Below are positions 45,696 to 54,817 of a stretch of 64,000 nucleotides of DNA, piece by piece. The DNA is from Streptomyces sp. NBC_01268 (GTDB taxonomy: Bacteria > Actinomycetota > Actinomycetes > Streptomycetales > Streptomycetaceae), in the NCBI RefSeq assembly GCF_036240795.1, contig NZ_CP108454.1, forward strand, positions 3,658,001 through 3,722,000, written 5' to 3'. Position 1 is the stretch's first letter. Each line of letters opens with the position of its first letter. Under the pieces are notes generated by a model. It had not been told where the DNA came from. It did no database searches and saw only the letters and a list, made by a program, of their open reading frames with translations. Made by a program: the position numbers and the translations under genes.

Positions 45696-46688
45696 CTACT
45701 TCTTGAGCAGCCCCTTCGACTCCAGATAGGCCTTCGCCACGTCCTCCGGCTTCGCCCGCTCGGCGTCGACCTTGCGGTTGAGTTCGGCGAGATCCGCCGT
45801 CGTCAGAACCTTGGTCAGCTTGTCGAGAGCGGCGGCGATCTCGGGAGACCCGCCGTCCCGGGCATTGACCACGGGCAGCACGTTGTCCGCGTTCTGCAGC
45901 TTCTTGTCGTCCTCCAGGAAGACCAGTCCGAAGGATTCGACGGTCGCGTCCGTCGTGGTGGTGAGGACCAGCTGGTCGACCCCGTCCTTGACCGCCTGCT
46001 TGGCCTGCGGGGTGCCGACGCCCTTGGGGTCGACGCCGCTGACGTCGATCCCGTACGTCTTCTTCAGACCCGGCGCGCAGAACGGTCGGATCTCGCATTC
46101 GTCTCCGGCCGCGATCTTCACCTTCAGCTTGGCGCGGCCGAGGTCGGAAAGGGTCTTCAGCTTGTTCTTCTCCGCGAATTCCCTGCTCACCGCGAACGCG
46201 TTCTGGTCGACGGCCTCGCCGACGGCGAGCACCTTCAGTCCGCGCGGCTCGGCCAGCTTCTTCAGGGCCTGGGCGGTGGCGGCCGGGTCACCGGAGGCGA
46301 CCGGCTTCTCCTCGGGCGCCTTCGGCCCGTTCACCTTGGCGTTGAGGAATTCCGCGAGCGTCGCCGCGTATTCCGGTACGACGTCGATCTCGCCCTTCTC
46401 CAGGGCGGGCTGGTACAGCTCGCGATTCTTCACCGTGGTGACGCTCGCGTCGTATCCGGCGTCGTCGAGCACCTGGGCGTACAGCTCGCCGAGGACCTTC
46501 GCCTCGGTGAACGCGGCCGCGCCGACGACCAGGGAGCCCTTGGCCCCGCCGCCGCCCGCGGAGGCGCCGCCGCCGGTCTGCGACTTCTCCAGGCTGTCGC
46601 CGCCGCACGCGGTCAGCGAGACCGTCAGCGCCGCCGTGCCGAGTACCGCACCCGCGATACGCGAGGTCCTGCTCACAAGATCACCCAT
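45696..46688 (-). CDS. ABC importer substrate-binding lipoprotein (glycine betaine/choline, OpuCC/OsmF type)
   Basis: 330 residues. The signal peptide ends in the lipobox LTVSLTACGGD (Cys at about residue 28), followed by a Gly/Ser linker. The OpuAC-type fold starts with SLVVGAAAFTEAKVLGELYA and contains GEIDVVPEYAATLAEFLNAK and TTTTDATVESFGLVFLEDDK. It would bind a quaternary amine or similar osmolyte; the exact ligand needs aromatic-box residues I cannot place. It is the third gene of the minus-strand set, 44 bases after the second permease. Confidence 0.88.
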   Translation of the reverse strand: MGDLVSRTSRIAGAVLGTAALTVSLTACGGDSLEKSQTGGGASAGGGGAKGSLVVGAAAFTEAKVLGELYAQVLDDAGYDASVTTVKNRELYQPALEKGEIDVVPEYAATLAEFLNAKVNGPKAPEEKPVASGDPAATAQALKKLAEPRGLKVLAVGEAVDQNAFAVSREFAEKNKLKTLSDLGRAKLKVKIAAGDECEIRPFCAPGLKKTYGIDVSGVDPKGVGTPQAKQAVKDGVDQLVLTTTTDATVESFGLVFLEDDKKLQNADNVLPVVNARDGGSPEIAAALDKLTKVLTTADLAELNRKVDAERAKPEDVAKAYLESKGLLKK

Positions 46689-46732
46689 CCCAGTCGTTTG
46701 TCCGTCCGACGCATCGGTCACCGACGCGTCCG

Positions 46733-47395
46733 TCACCGGCGCAGCAGCCGGTCCGCGGCCACCAGCAGCGCCTCCACCAGGAGCGCGAGCAGGGCCACGA
46801 GCACGGCGCCGGCGACCACCTGCGGCGTGTTGTACGTGTTGAATCCGGCGGTGATGATCCGCCCGAGGCCGCCCTGGCCGACCATCGCGGCGATGGTCGC
46901 GGTGGCGACCACCTGCACGGCGGCCGAGCGCAGACCCGTCATCAGCATCGGCCGGGCCAGCGGCAGTTCGACCCCGCGGAAGAGCTGTCCGCCGGACATG
47001 CCCATCCCGCGGGCGGCCTCGACCACCGCGCGGTCCACCTCGCGCATGCCCACGTAGGCGTGGGTGAGCAGCGGCGGTATCGCGAAGAGCACGAGCGCGA
47101 TGACCGTCGGCACGTAGCCGGCGTTGCGCAGCGGCGAGACCATGAAGAGGGCCAGGACGGCGAAGACGGGGATCGCCCGGCCCACGTTGGAGAGGTTGAC
47201 CGCGAGCGTGCCGCCCTTGCCGAGGTGCCCGAGCCACAGGCCCAGGGGCAGCGCCACGGCGCAGGCGAGGAGCAGCGCGGCCCCGCTCACGTACAGATGC
47301 TCGGCGAGCCGGTGCCAGACACCGCTCTCCCCCGACCAGTTGGCGCCGGTGGTGAGCCAGGACCAGGCGTCCGCGACGACACCCACCTCAGGCAC
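46733..47395 (-). CDS. ABC importer permease (OpuC-type, second of two)
   Basis: 220 residues with about five or six transmembrane helices. The EAA-type loop is VDRAVVEAARGMGMSGGQLF, followed by RGVELPLARPMLMTGLRSAA and MVGQGGLGRIITAGFNTYNT, typical of betaine/choline permeases. The GTG at 47395 overlaps the stop of the first permease by 8 bases. Together the two permeases form the channel heterodimer. Confidence 0.9.
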   Translation of the reverse strand: MPEVGVVADAWSWLTTGANWSGESGVWHRLAEHLYVSGAALLLACAVALPLGLWLGHLGKGGTLAVNLSNVGRAIPVFAVLALFMVSPLRNAGYVPTVIALVLFAIPPLLTHAYVGMREVDRAVVEAARGMGMSGGQLFRGVELPLARPMLMTGLRSAAVQVVATATIAAMVGQGGLGRIITAGFNTYNTPQVVAGAVLVALLALLVEALLVAADRLLRR

Positions 47396-48077
47396 CCCCC
47401 GCCTGCTCGGCCCGTATCCGGCTCCAGGGCGTCAGGAGCCGCTGGAGGCCGAGGAGCAGCAGGTCGGCGGCGACGGCGAGCAGCACGCACAGCACCGAGG
47501 CGGTGAGCACCTGGGCCTTGAAGAAGGTGGGCAGCGCGTCCTCGATCAGGTTGCCGAGGCCGCCGCGGCCGACGATGGAGCCGACCGTGGTGAGCGCGAT
47601 CGTGGAGACCGTCGCCATCCGGACGCCGGCCATCAACGCGGGCAGCGCGAGCGGGAGTTCGACCTCCCACAGCAGCCGGCCCGTGCCGTACCCCATGCCG
47701 CGCGCGGCCTCCTTGGTCTCGGCGGGCACGGCCGCGAGGCCGGCCAGGACGCCGCGCACCAGGATGGTCAGCGAGTAGAGCACCAGACCCGTGACGACCA
47801 GCGCCGAGGACAGCCCGAGCAGGGGCAGCAGCAGCGAGAACATCGCGAGCGAGGGGACCGTGTAGAGCAGGGTGGTGAGACCGAGGACGGCGCCGGCCAG
47901 CCGGGGCCGGGCCCGCACGAGCAGGGCGAGCGGGAAGGCGACCGCGATCCCGAGCAGCACCGACACCGCGGTGATTCCCACATGCTGGAGGGTGGCCTCG
48001 GTCAGCTCCTGGGAACGGGTGCGCAGATACTCCCCGCAGATCCAGTCGTTCGTCACCAGGCAGTTCGGCGTGGCCAT
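47388..48077 (-). CDS. ABC importer permease (OpuC-type, first of two)
   Basis: 229 residues with about five or six helices. The EAA loop is VPAETKEAARGMGYGTGRLL, with ELPLALPALMAGVRMATVST and IVGRGGLGNLIEDALPTFFK. I choose the ATG at 48077 because GGAAGGGGG lies a few bases upstream; a GTG at 48083 adds two residues. It is the first gene of the minus-strand set and diverges from the ATPase gene, so the importer is encoded on both strands from a shared 139-base promoter region. Confidence 0.9.
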   Translation of the reverse strand: MATPNCLVTNDWICGEYLRTRSQELTEATLQHVGITAVSVLLGIAVAFPLALLVRARPRLAGAVLGLTTLLYTVPSLAMFSLLLPLLGLSSALVVTGLVLYSLTILVRGVLAGLAAVPAETKEAARGMGYGTGRLLWEVELPLALPALMAGVRMATVSTIALTTVGSIVGRGGLGNLIEDALPTFFKAQVLTASVLCVLLAVAADLLLLGLQRLLTPWSRIRAEQAGGA

Positions 48078-48216
48078 GCGCACCCCCTTCCCACGCGCCT
48101 CACGAACATCTGTCCGGCGACCCTAACCCCCGCCACCGACAATCACCGAGGAGCGCCACAATGTGGAAATACTTCCTTCACACACCACGGGCCGCGAAGG
48201 GTCAGAATGGGGAACC

Positions 48217-49215
48217 ATGATCCGGTTCGAGCAGGTGACCAAGCGGTACGCGGACGGCACCACCGCCGTCGACGACCTCTCCTTCGAGGTCGCCGAGGGG
48301 GAGCTGGTGACCCTCGTCGGCCCGTCCGGCTGCGGCAAGACGACCACCATGAAGATGGTCAACCGGCTCGTCGAGCCCACCGCGGGCCGGGTCCTGCTCG
48401 GCGGTGAGGACGTCGCCGCCGTCGACCCCGTACGGCTGCGCCGCACCATCGGGTACGTCATCCAGCAGGTCGGCCTCTTCCCGCACCGGACCGTCCTCGA
48501 CAACACGGCCACCGTGCCCGCGCTCCTCGGCTGGAAGAAGGCCCGGGCCCGCGAGCGCGCCGCCGAGCTCCTCGACCTGGTCGGCCTCGACCCCGCCGTC
48601 CACGGGCACCGCTACCCCGAGCAGCTCTCCGGCGGCCAGCGCCAACGGGTCGGGGTGGCCCGCGCGCTCGCCGCCGACCCGCCGGTCCTGCTGATGGACG
48701 AGCCGTTCGGCGCCGTCGACCCGGTGGTCCGCGAGCGGCTCCAGAGCGAGTTCCTGAACCTCCAGGCGACCGTCCGCAAGACGGTGCTGCTGGTCACCCA
48801 CGACCTGGAGGAGGCCGTCCGGCTCGGCGACCGCATCGCCGTCTACGGACAGGGCCGCATCGAGCAGTTCGACACCCCGGCCACCGTGCTCGGCGCCCCC
48901 GCCACTCCGTACGTCGCCGACTTCGTCGGCGCGGACCGCGGCCTCAAGCGGCTCGCCGTCACCCCGGTCACGGAGGCCGACCTGGAGCCCGCCGGGGACG
49001 GTCCCGGCGGCGCGGCGGACGGCGGCGCGGGCGCGGTCCCCGTGCTCCCCCTGGGCGGCTCCCTCAAGGAAGCACTCGCGCTGCTCCTGCAGCACGACGC
49101 CGGCCGGATCGCCGTGCACGCCCCCGGTGACCCGGGCCGTGTCCTCGGCTCGCTCACCACGGCCGGTGTGCACCGGGCCCTGCGCCGGGCCCGGCCGGAG
49201 CTCAGCTCGCGCTGA
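48217..49215 (+). CDS. ABC importer ATP-binding protein (OpuCA/ProV type)
   Basis: 332 residues. Walker A is LVGPSGCGKTTTMKMVN, signature is EQLSGGQRQRVGVARAL, Walker B is VLLMDEPFGAVDP and the switch His is LLVTHDLEEAV. QQVGLFPHRTV is the Q-loop. The C-terminal 90 residues replace part of the usual tandem CBS pair with a shorter single regulatory region (GGSLKEALALLLQHDAGRIA). The ATG at 48217 follows GGGGAACC. It diverges from its permease genes. The stop overlaps the esterase gene tail to tail by 14 bases. Confidence 0.93.
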   Translation: MIRFEQVTKRYADGTTAVDDLSFEVAEGELVTLVGPSGCGKTTTMKMVNRLVEPTAGRVLLGGEDVAAVDPVRLRRTIGYVIQQVGLFPHRTVLDNTATVPALLGWKKARARERAAELLDLVGLDPAVHGHRYPEQLSGGQRQRVGVARALAADPPVLLMDEPFGAVDPVVRERLQSEFLNLQATVRKTVLLVTHDLEEAVRLGDRIAVYGQGRIEQFDTPATVLGAPATPYVADFVGADRGLKRLAVTPVTEADLEPAGDGPGGAADGGAGAVPVLPLGGSLKEALALLLQHDAGRIAVHAPGDPGRVLGSLTTAGVHRALRRARPELSSR

Positions 49216-50314
49216 GCTTCCCGCTCATCCACACCAGGCCGGGCGGGATCTCACGGTTCCACGTGTTGAAGTTGTGGCCGCCGCTCTCCAGCGTGATGGA
49301 GGAGACGCTCGCCGGGGCCTTCACCTTCCTGATGAAGGCCTGCGTCCCCTTGAGGTTGCCCTCGCCGTGCTTCGACGTGGTCACCAGGAAGGACGACTTG
49401 CCCTGGGCCACGTGGTCCAGGCTCCACAGCAGGTCGGCCCGCTTCTTCTCGGCCTGGTCGCCCTGGAACAGGTCACCGGTCGTCACGTCGTCGGCCGCCC
49501 GGTAGTAGGCGGAGAAGCCCGCGCCCGCGGAGAACCGGTCCGGGTGGTGCAGCACGATCTTCAGCGCGCAGTAGCCGCCGGTCGAGTTCCCCATGAAGCC
49601 CCAGCTCCGCGGCTTCGTGCCCACCCGGTAGTTCTGCGCGATCGCCTGCGGAAGGTCCTCGGCGAAGAAGGTCTCCGTCTGCGGCCCGCCCGGCACGTCC
49701 ACGCACTCGGTGTCCCGGGGCGGCGCGACCGTCGGCCGCAGCATCACCAGGATCATCGGCTGCATCTTCTTGTCCTTGGCCTGCTGGAAGGCCGTCTTCG
49801 GGTACTTCAGACCCTTCAGCAGGTTCTCCGCCGTGCCCGGGTAGCCGGTCAGCACCACGGACACCGGAAAGGTCGACTTCGCGTAGCGCCCCTGGAAGTA
49901 CTCCGGCGGCAGGTACACGTACGCCTGCGAGTCGATCCTCGACTTCTCGCCCGCTATGACGACCTTCTGTATCTGTCCGCCGACCGAGGGACGCCCGCCG
50001 CCCGGCACGTCCATCGCCTGCGTGCCGATCACCTTCACGTCCTTGGAGCCGGCCGAGTGGTCGACCACCACGCCCATCTCCTGCTCCTGGCCGAAGAGGT
50101 CGGCCCAGGAGCCGTAGAAGAGGAAGGAGTTGTTGGCGGCCAGACCGACCGAGGCGAACAGGGCCAGCTGGGTGGCGAGCAGCAGCCCGATCCGTCCCAG
50201 GACCGCGCGCCAGCCGCCGCGCGCCAGCCTCGGCCACAGCCAGATCGTGGCGACGAAGAGCACCACGGCCAGCGCGACCGCCAACGCGAGAACTTTGTTG
50301 CTGGTGAGACCCAT
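49202..50314 (-). CDS. membrane-anchored alpha/beta-hydrolase (esterase D/antigen 85-like fold)
   Basis: 370 residues. Two or three N-terminal helices (VLALAVALAVVLFVATIWLW and LLLATQLALFASVGL) anchor an extracytoplasmic hydrolase. The nucleophile elbow is GFMGNSTGGYCALKIVL, with Ser in GNSTGG. A late acidic residue is near VTTSKHGEGNLKG and the catalytic His is in LESGGHNFNTW. RIDSQAYVYLPPEYF and SVVLTGYPGTAENL are fold-typical. The substrate is unknown; extracytoplasmic acyl esters are likely. It starts with ATG at 50314 and converges with the ABC ATPase gene. Confidence 0.88.
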   Translation of the reverse strand: MGLTSNKVLALAVALAVVLFVATIWLWPRLARGGWRAVLGRIGLLLATQLALFASVGLAANNSFLFYGSWADLFGQEQEMGVVVDHSAGSKDVKVIGTQAMDVPGGGRPSVGGQIQKVVIAGEKSRIDSQAYVYLPPEYFQGRYAKSTFPVSVVLTGYPGTAENLLKGLKYPKTAFQQAKDKKMQPMILVMLRPTVAPPRDTECVDVPGGPQTETFFAEDLPQAIAQNYRVGTKPRSWGFMGNSTGGYCALKIVLHHPDRFSAGAGFSAYYRAADDVTTGDLFQGDQAEKKRADLLWSLDHVAQGKSSFLVTTSKHGEGNLKGTQAFIRKVKAPASVSSITLESGGHNFNTWNREIPPGLVWMSGKLSAS

Positions 50315-50483
50315 GAGACGTATGAGCTTTCTGCCTGATTTTTCCCTGAGATTTACCTGACGGCGAGTGAACCCGCCCCATCGCTGCTCCGTCCTAGAAG
50401 GCGCAAACCTCCGGTACGCCCATGATCCGCGCGGCCTACCGGATCAACGATCTCTCGCGGAGCCACGGGAAGCACGGGAAGCG

Positions 50484-52325
50484 ATGTCTGTCACGGTAGA
50501 TGGGGACAAATCCGGATCGGTTCCGGATCACGTACGCCGGATTCTGCGCGGACCCCGACCCGAAAGGGTCCCGGCGCTGATCGGTACGGCCTGCACACTG
50601 ATCGGTCTGATCGACGTCGCCGCGGGAGTCTTCCCCCGGTTCCGCGCCAGCCGCATGCACGCCGTCGCGGAGATCCTGCCCGGCACCCTGGGCCCGCTCT
50701 CCGCGGCCCTCTCACTCAGCGCCGGCGTCCTCCTGCTGCTGCTCGCCCACGGCCTCAAGCGCAACAAGCGCCGCGCCTGGCGCGCCGCCGTGGTGCTGCT
50801 GCCGCTCGGCGCCGTCGCCCAGTTCGTCTGGCGCCACTCGATCACCGGAGCGCTGCTCTCCGTCGCGCTCCTCGCCCTGCTCGTACGCCACCGGGACCAG
50901 TTCGCGGCCCTGCCCGACCCCCGCAGCCGCTGGCGCGCGCTCGCCAACTTCGTCCTCATGGGCGCCGGATCCCTCGCCCTCGGCCTCGTGATCGTCAGCG
51001 CCCACCCGCGCCGCGTCGTCGGCAGCCCCAGCCTCGCCGACCGCCTCGAACACGTCCTGTACGGCCTCTTCGGCATCGAGGGCCCCGTCGCCTACACCGG
51101 CGACGTCGACTGGACCGTCGGCTACTCCCTCGGCGCCCTCGGCATGCTGACCGCCCTCACCACCATCTACCTCGCCTTCCGGCCCGAGCACCCCGCCGCC
51201 CGGCTCACCGAGGACGACGAGACCCGCCTGCGGGCCCTCCTCGCCAAGCACGGCGCCCGCGACTCCCTCGGCCACTTCGCGCTCCGCCGCGACAAGGGCG
51301 TCGTCTTCTCCCCCAGCGGCAAGGCCGCCGTCTGCTACCGCGTCGTCTCCGGCGTCATGCTCGCCAGCGGCGACCCCATCGGCGACGTCGAAGCCTGGCC
51401 CGGCGCCATCGAACGCTTCATGGACGAGGCCAAGGCCCACTCCTGGACCCCCGCCGTCATGGGCTGCTCCGAGACCGGCGGCCAGGTCTGGACCCGCGAG
51501 ACCGGCCTCGACGCCCTCGAACTCGGCGACGAAGCCGTCGTCGACGTCGCCGACTTCTCCCTCTCCGGCCGCGCCATGCGCAACGTCCGCCAGATGGTCA
51601 AGCGCATCGAACGCAACGGCTACACCACCAAAGTGCGCCGCGTCGCCGACCTCAGCGACGGCGAACTCGCCCGCGTCCGCCGGGCCGCCGAAGACTGGCG
51701 CGGCACCGACACCGAACGCGGCTTCTCCATGGCCCTCGGCCGCATCGGCGACGCCGGCGACGGGGACGCCGTCATAGCGACCGCCCACAAAGACGACCCC
51801 GACGGCACCGAGTCCCCCTACGGCGACCTGAAGGCGATCATCCACTTCGTGCCCTGGGGCAAGGACGGCATGTCCCTGGAACTCATGCGCCGCGATCGCG
51901 CCGCCGACCCCGGCATGAACGAGCTGCTCATCGTCGCCTCCCTCCAGGACTCCCCCCGCCTCGGCATCAAGCACGTCTCCCTCAACTTCGCCATGTTCCG
52001 GGCCGCCCTCGCCCGCGGCGAGAAGATCGGCGCCGGCCCCGTCCTGCGCCTCTGGCGCGGCCTCCTCGTCTTCCTCTCCCGCTGGTTCCAGATCGAGTCG
52101 CTCTACAAGTTCAACGCCAAGTTCCAGCCCCGCTGGGAACCCCGCTTCGTCGTCTACCGCAAGAGCCGCGACCTCCCCCGCATCGGCTTCGCCGCCATGC
52201 AGGCCGAGGGCTTCGTGAACTTCGCCCTCCCCCGCCCCTTCCGCCGCCGCTCCCACACCCCGGTCCCCCGCCCCTGCGCCCACATCGTCCCCTCCCAGGC
52301 CGAGCGCGAAGTCCACGCGGCCTGA
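50484..52325 (+). CDS. phosphatidylglycerol lysyltransferase-domain (MprF-like) membrane protein
   Basis: 613 residues. Six or so helices fill residues 30-240 (LIGTACTLIGLIDVAAG, LGPLSAALSLSAGVLLLLLA, SLGALGMLTALTTIYLAF). The cytosolic C-terminal half is the DUF2156/GNAT-like aminoacyl-transferase domain (ALRRDKGVVFSPSGKAAVCY, RMVKRIERNGYTTKVRRVAD, GMSLELMRRDRAADPGMNEL, KFNAKFQPRWEPRFVVY). It would attach lysine (or another amino acid) from aminoacyl-tRNA to phosphatidylglycerol, reducing envelope charge. No fused LysRS is present. The ATG at 50484 has GGGAAGCG just upstream. Confidence 0.9.
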   Translation: MSVTVDGDKSGSVPDHVRRILRGPRPERVPALIGTACTLIGLIDVAAGVFPRFRASRMHAVAEILPGTLGPLSAALSLSAGVLLLLLAHGLKRNKRRAWRAAVVLLPLGAVAQFVWRHSITGALLSVALLALLVRHRDQFAALPDPRSRWRALANFVLMGAGSLALGLVIVSAHPRRVVGSPSLADRLEHVLYGLFGIEGPVAYTGDVDWTVGYSLGALGMLTALTTIYLAFRPEHPAARLTEDDETRLRALLAKHGARDSLGHFALRRDKGVVFSPSGKAAVCYRVVSGVMLASGDPIGDVEAWPGAIERFMDEAKAHSWTPAVMGCSETGGQVWTRETGLDALELGDEAVVDVADFSLSGRAMRNVRQMVKRIERNGYTTKVRRVADLSDGELARVRRAAEDWRGTDTERGFSMALGRIGDAGDGDAVIATAHKDDPDGTESPYGDLKAIIHFVPWGKDGMSLELMRRDRAADPGMNELLIVASLQDSPRLGIKHVSLNFAMFRAALARGEKIGAGPVLRLWRGLLVFLSRWFQIESLYKFNAKFQPRWEPRFVVYRKSRDLPRIGFAAMQAEGFVNFALPRPFRRRSHTPVPRPCAHIVPSQAEREVHAA

Positions 52326-52348
52326 CCCCGCCCCCGTAGGCTGGACGC

Positions 52349-53209
52349 ATGAGTACGACGATCGACCGGGGCACGGCGCTCGGCCTGCCGGAGTGGGACC
52401 GCTGCGCGGTCATGGGCGTGGTCAACGTGACCCCCGATTCCTTCTCCGACGGCGGCCGCTGGTTCGACACCACGGCCGCCGTCAAACACGGCCTCGACCT
52501 CGCCGCCCAGGGCGCCGACCTCATCGACGTCGGCGGCGAGTCCACCCGCCCCGGCGCCAGCCGCGTCGACGCCGAGGAAGAACTCCGCCGGGTCGTCCCC
52601 GTCGTCCGCGGCCTCGCCGCCGAAGGCGTCACCGTCTCCGTCGACACCATGCGCGCCACCGTCGCCGCCCGCGCCGTCGAAGCCGGCGCCACCCTCGTCA
52701 ACGACGTCAGCGGCGGCCTCGCCGACCCCGGCATGGTCGCCGCCGTCGCCGCCGCCGAGGTCCCCTTCGTCGTCATGCACTGGCGCGGCTTCAGCGACAA
52801 CATGAACAGCCTCGCCGTCTACGACGACGTCGTCACCGAGGTCGTCACCGAGCTCCGCACCCGGATGGAGGCCGTCATCGACGGCGGCGTCGCCCCCGAG
52901 CGCATCGTCCTCGACCCCGGCCTCGGCTTCGCCAAACTGGCCCCCCACGACCTGGCCCTCGTCGCCCACCTCCCCCGGCTGCGCGCACTCGGCCGCCCCC
53001 TCCTCGTCGCCGCCTCCCGCAAGCGCTTCCTCGGCCACGTCCTCGCCCACCAGGGCGCCGCCCCGCCGCCCGCCCGCGAGCGCGACGCCGCCACCGCCGC
53101 CGTCTCCGCCATCGCCGCCCACGAGGGCGCCTGGGCCGTCCGCGTCCACGAGGTCCGCGCCACCGCCGACGCCGTACGCGTCGCCAGGGCCGTCGAGGGC
53201 GCCAGGTGA
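52349..53209 (+). CDS. folP: dihydropteroate synthase
   Basis: FolP (286 residues) joins para-aminobenzoate and 6-hydroxymethyl-dihydropterin pyrophosphate; it is the sulfonamide target. The signatures are AVMGVVNVTPDSFSDGGRW and LIDVGGESTRPGASRVDAEE, then VSVDTMRATVAARAV, LVNDVSGGLADPGM, FVVMHWRG, RIVLDPGLGFAK and LLVAASRKRFLG. The barrel is complete. TAGGCT at 52337-52342 ends 6 bases before the ATG, so the transcript may be leaderless. It overlaps the NTF2-fold gene by 4 bases. Confidence 0.97.
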   Translation: MSTTIDRGTALGLPEWDRCAVMGVVNVTPDSFSDGGRWFDTTAAVKHGLDLAAQGADLIDVGGESTRPGASRVDAEEELRRVVPVVRGLAAEGVTVSVDTMRATVAARAVEAGATLVNDVSGGLADPGMVAAVAAAEVPFVVMHWRGFSDNMNSLAVYDDVVTEVVTELRTRMEAVIDGGVAPERIVLDPGLGFAKLAPHDLALVAHLPRLRALGRPLLVAASRKRFLGHVLAHQGAAPPPARERDAATAAVSAIAAHEGAWAVRVHEVRATADAVRVARAVEGAR

Positions 53210-53679
53210 GCCGCGCCCGCCAGGCCGACCGCGCCGCCGTCGAAGCGGCCAACACCGCCTTCTACGAGGCGATGGAACAGGGCGACTTCGACGGCATCAC
53301 CGACCTCTGGCTCGACGACGGCGCCACACCCATCTCCTGCGTCCACCCCGGCTGGCCCGTCCTGTCCGGCCGCGGCGAGGTGCTCCGCTCGTACGCGCTG
53401 ATCATGGCCAACACCGACTACATCCAGTTCTTCCTCACCGACGTCGAGGTCTCCCTCGCCTCCGACGTGGCGGTCGTCACGTGCACCGAGAACATCCTCA
53501 GCGGCGGCCCCGCCGAGGACGGCGCCTCCCTCGGCCCCCTCGTCGGACAGCTCGTCGTCGCCACCAACGTCTTCCGCCGCACGTCGGAGGGGTGGAAGGT
53601 CTGGTCCCACCACGGCTCCCCGGTGATCCCCGAGACCGACGACGACGACACCGACCGCGCCACGGGCCCCGCCGACTGA
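53206..53679 (+). CDS. SnoaL/NTF2-like protein in the folate operon
   Basis: 157 residues of NTF2 fold: VEAANTAFYEAMEQGDFDGI, TDLWLDDGATPISCVHPGWP and LSGRGEVLRSYALIMANTDY, ending with FRRTSEGWKVWSHHGSPVI. The GTG at 53206 overlaps folP in a GTGA. Its consistent coupling to folP suggests a role near folate synthesis, but no reaction can be assigned. The C-terminus is acidic (ETDDDDTD). Confidence 0.85.
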   Translation: MSRARQADRAAVEAANTAFYEAMEQGDFDGITDLWLDDGATPISCVHPGWPVLSGRGEVLRSYALIMANTDYIQFFLTDVEVSLASDVAVVTCTENILSGGPAEDGASLGPLVGQLVVATNVFRRTSEGWKVWSHHGSPVIPETDDDDTDRATGPAD

Positions 53680-53812
53680 GCCACCCCGCCCGGCCGGACA
53701 CCCCGGCCGCCGACCCGACCGTCGGTGCCCGCAGGTAGATTCGTGGGTGGACACCCGGCCGTCCGCACCCGGCTGCGTGGCCACCCGTACTACGACAGCA
53801 GGAGTGATTCGC

Positions 53813-54172
53813 GTGGATCGTGTCGCGCTGCGCGGCCTCAAGGCCCGAGGACACCACGGCGTCTTCCCCAAGGAGCGCGAGGAAGGCCAGACCTTCATCG
53901 TCGACCTCACCCTCGGCCTGGACACCCGCGCCGCCGCCGCCGGCGACGACCTGACGAAGACCGTGCACTACGGCGTGGTCGCCGAAGAGGTCGTCGACGT
54001 CGTCCAGGGCGAGCCCGTGGACCTCATCGAGACGCTCGCCGAGCGGATCGCCCAGCAGTGCCTCAAGCACGCCGGCGTCCAGGAGGTCGAGGTCGTCGTC
54101 CACAAGCCGGACGCGCCCATCACGGTCCCCTTCGACGACGTGACCGTCACCATCACCCGGAGCCGCGCATGA
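53813..54172 (+). CDS. folB: dihydroneopterin aldolase
   Basis: FolB (119 residues) converts dihydroneopterin to 6-hydroxymethyl-dihydropterin and glycolaldehyde. DRVALRGLKARGHHGVFPKE, VDLTLGLDTRAAAAGDDLTK and TVHYGVVAEEVVDVVQGEPV lead to the active-site Lys in VVVHKPDAPI. The GTG at 53813 is chosen because AGGAG lies 8 bases upstream. Its stop overlaps folK (ATGA). It is in an operon with folK. Confidence 0.95.
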   Translation: MDRVALRGLKARGHHGVFPKEREEGQTFIVDLTLGLDTRAAAAGDDLTKTVHYGVVAEEVVDVVQGEPVDLIETLAERIAQQCLKHAGVQEVEVVVHKPDAPITVPFDDVTVTITRSRA

Positions 54173-54768
54173 AGCCCCAGCACAGCGATCCGACCGTCCA
54201 GCCCGTCCCGGCGGCCGTGACCGCCGCCGTCGACGCGGCGGACGTCACCCTCTCCAACCCCAAGTGGGCCGTCCTCGCCCTCGGCGCCAACCTCGGCAAC
54301 CGCCTGGAGACCCTCCAGGGCACCGTCGACGCCCTGGAGGACACCCCCGGCCTGCGGGTCAAGGCCGTCTCCCCGGTCTACGAGACGGAGCCCTGGGGCG
54401 TCGAGCCCGGCAGCCAGCCCTCGTACCTGAACGCGGTCGTCCTCGTGAAGACCACCCTCCCCCCGGCCTCGCTCCTGGAGCGCGCGCACGCCGTCGAGGA
54501 GGCGTTCCACCGGGTCCGCGACGAGCGCTGGGGCGCCCGCACCATCGACGTCGACATCATCACGTACGCCGACGTCGTCTCCGACGACCCCGTCCTCACC
54601 CTTCCGCACCCCCGGGCCCACCAGCGCGCCTTCGTCCTCGCGCCCTGGCACGACGTGGACCCCGAGGCCCAGCTCCCCGGCCACGGTCCGGTCGCCGGCC
54701 TCCTCGCCACGGTCGGCAGCGAGGGAGTCACGCCGCGCACCGACCTGGAACTCCGACTCCCCGAGTAG
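54169..54768 (+). CDS. folK: 2-amino-4-hydroxy-6-hydroxymethyldihydropteridine pyrophosphokinase
   Basis: FolK (199 residues) pyrophosphorylates the pterin for FolP. WAVLALGANLGNRLETLQGT, VSPVYETEPWGVEPG, SYLNAVVLVKT, HRVRDERWGARTIDVDII and LPHPRAHQRAFVLAPWHD are diagnostic. It carries an extra 30 residues at the N-terminus (MKPQHSDPTVQPVPAAVTAA) compared with E. coli. It overlaps folB by 4 bases. Together with folP, folB and folE (opposite strand) it makes nearly the full dihydropteroate branch. Confidence 0.96.
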   Translation: MKPQHSDPTVQPVPAAVTAAVDAADVTLSNPKWAVLALGANLGNRLETLQGTVDALEDTPGLRVKAVSPVYETEPWGVEPGSQPSYLNAVVLVKTTLPPASLLERAHAVEEAFHRVRDERWGARTIDVDIITYADVVSDDPVLTLPHPRAHQRAFVLAPWHDVDPEAQLPGHGPVAGLLATVGSEGVTPRTDLELRLPE

Positions 54769-54817
54769 TCGTTACGCTCGTCAGAGATCGTCGCTCCGAC
54801 CACGCGAAGGACACCCG

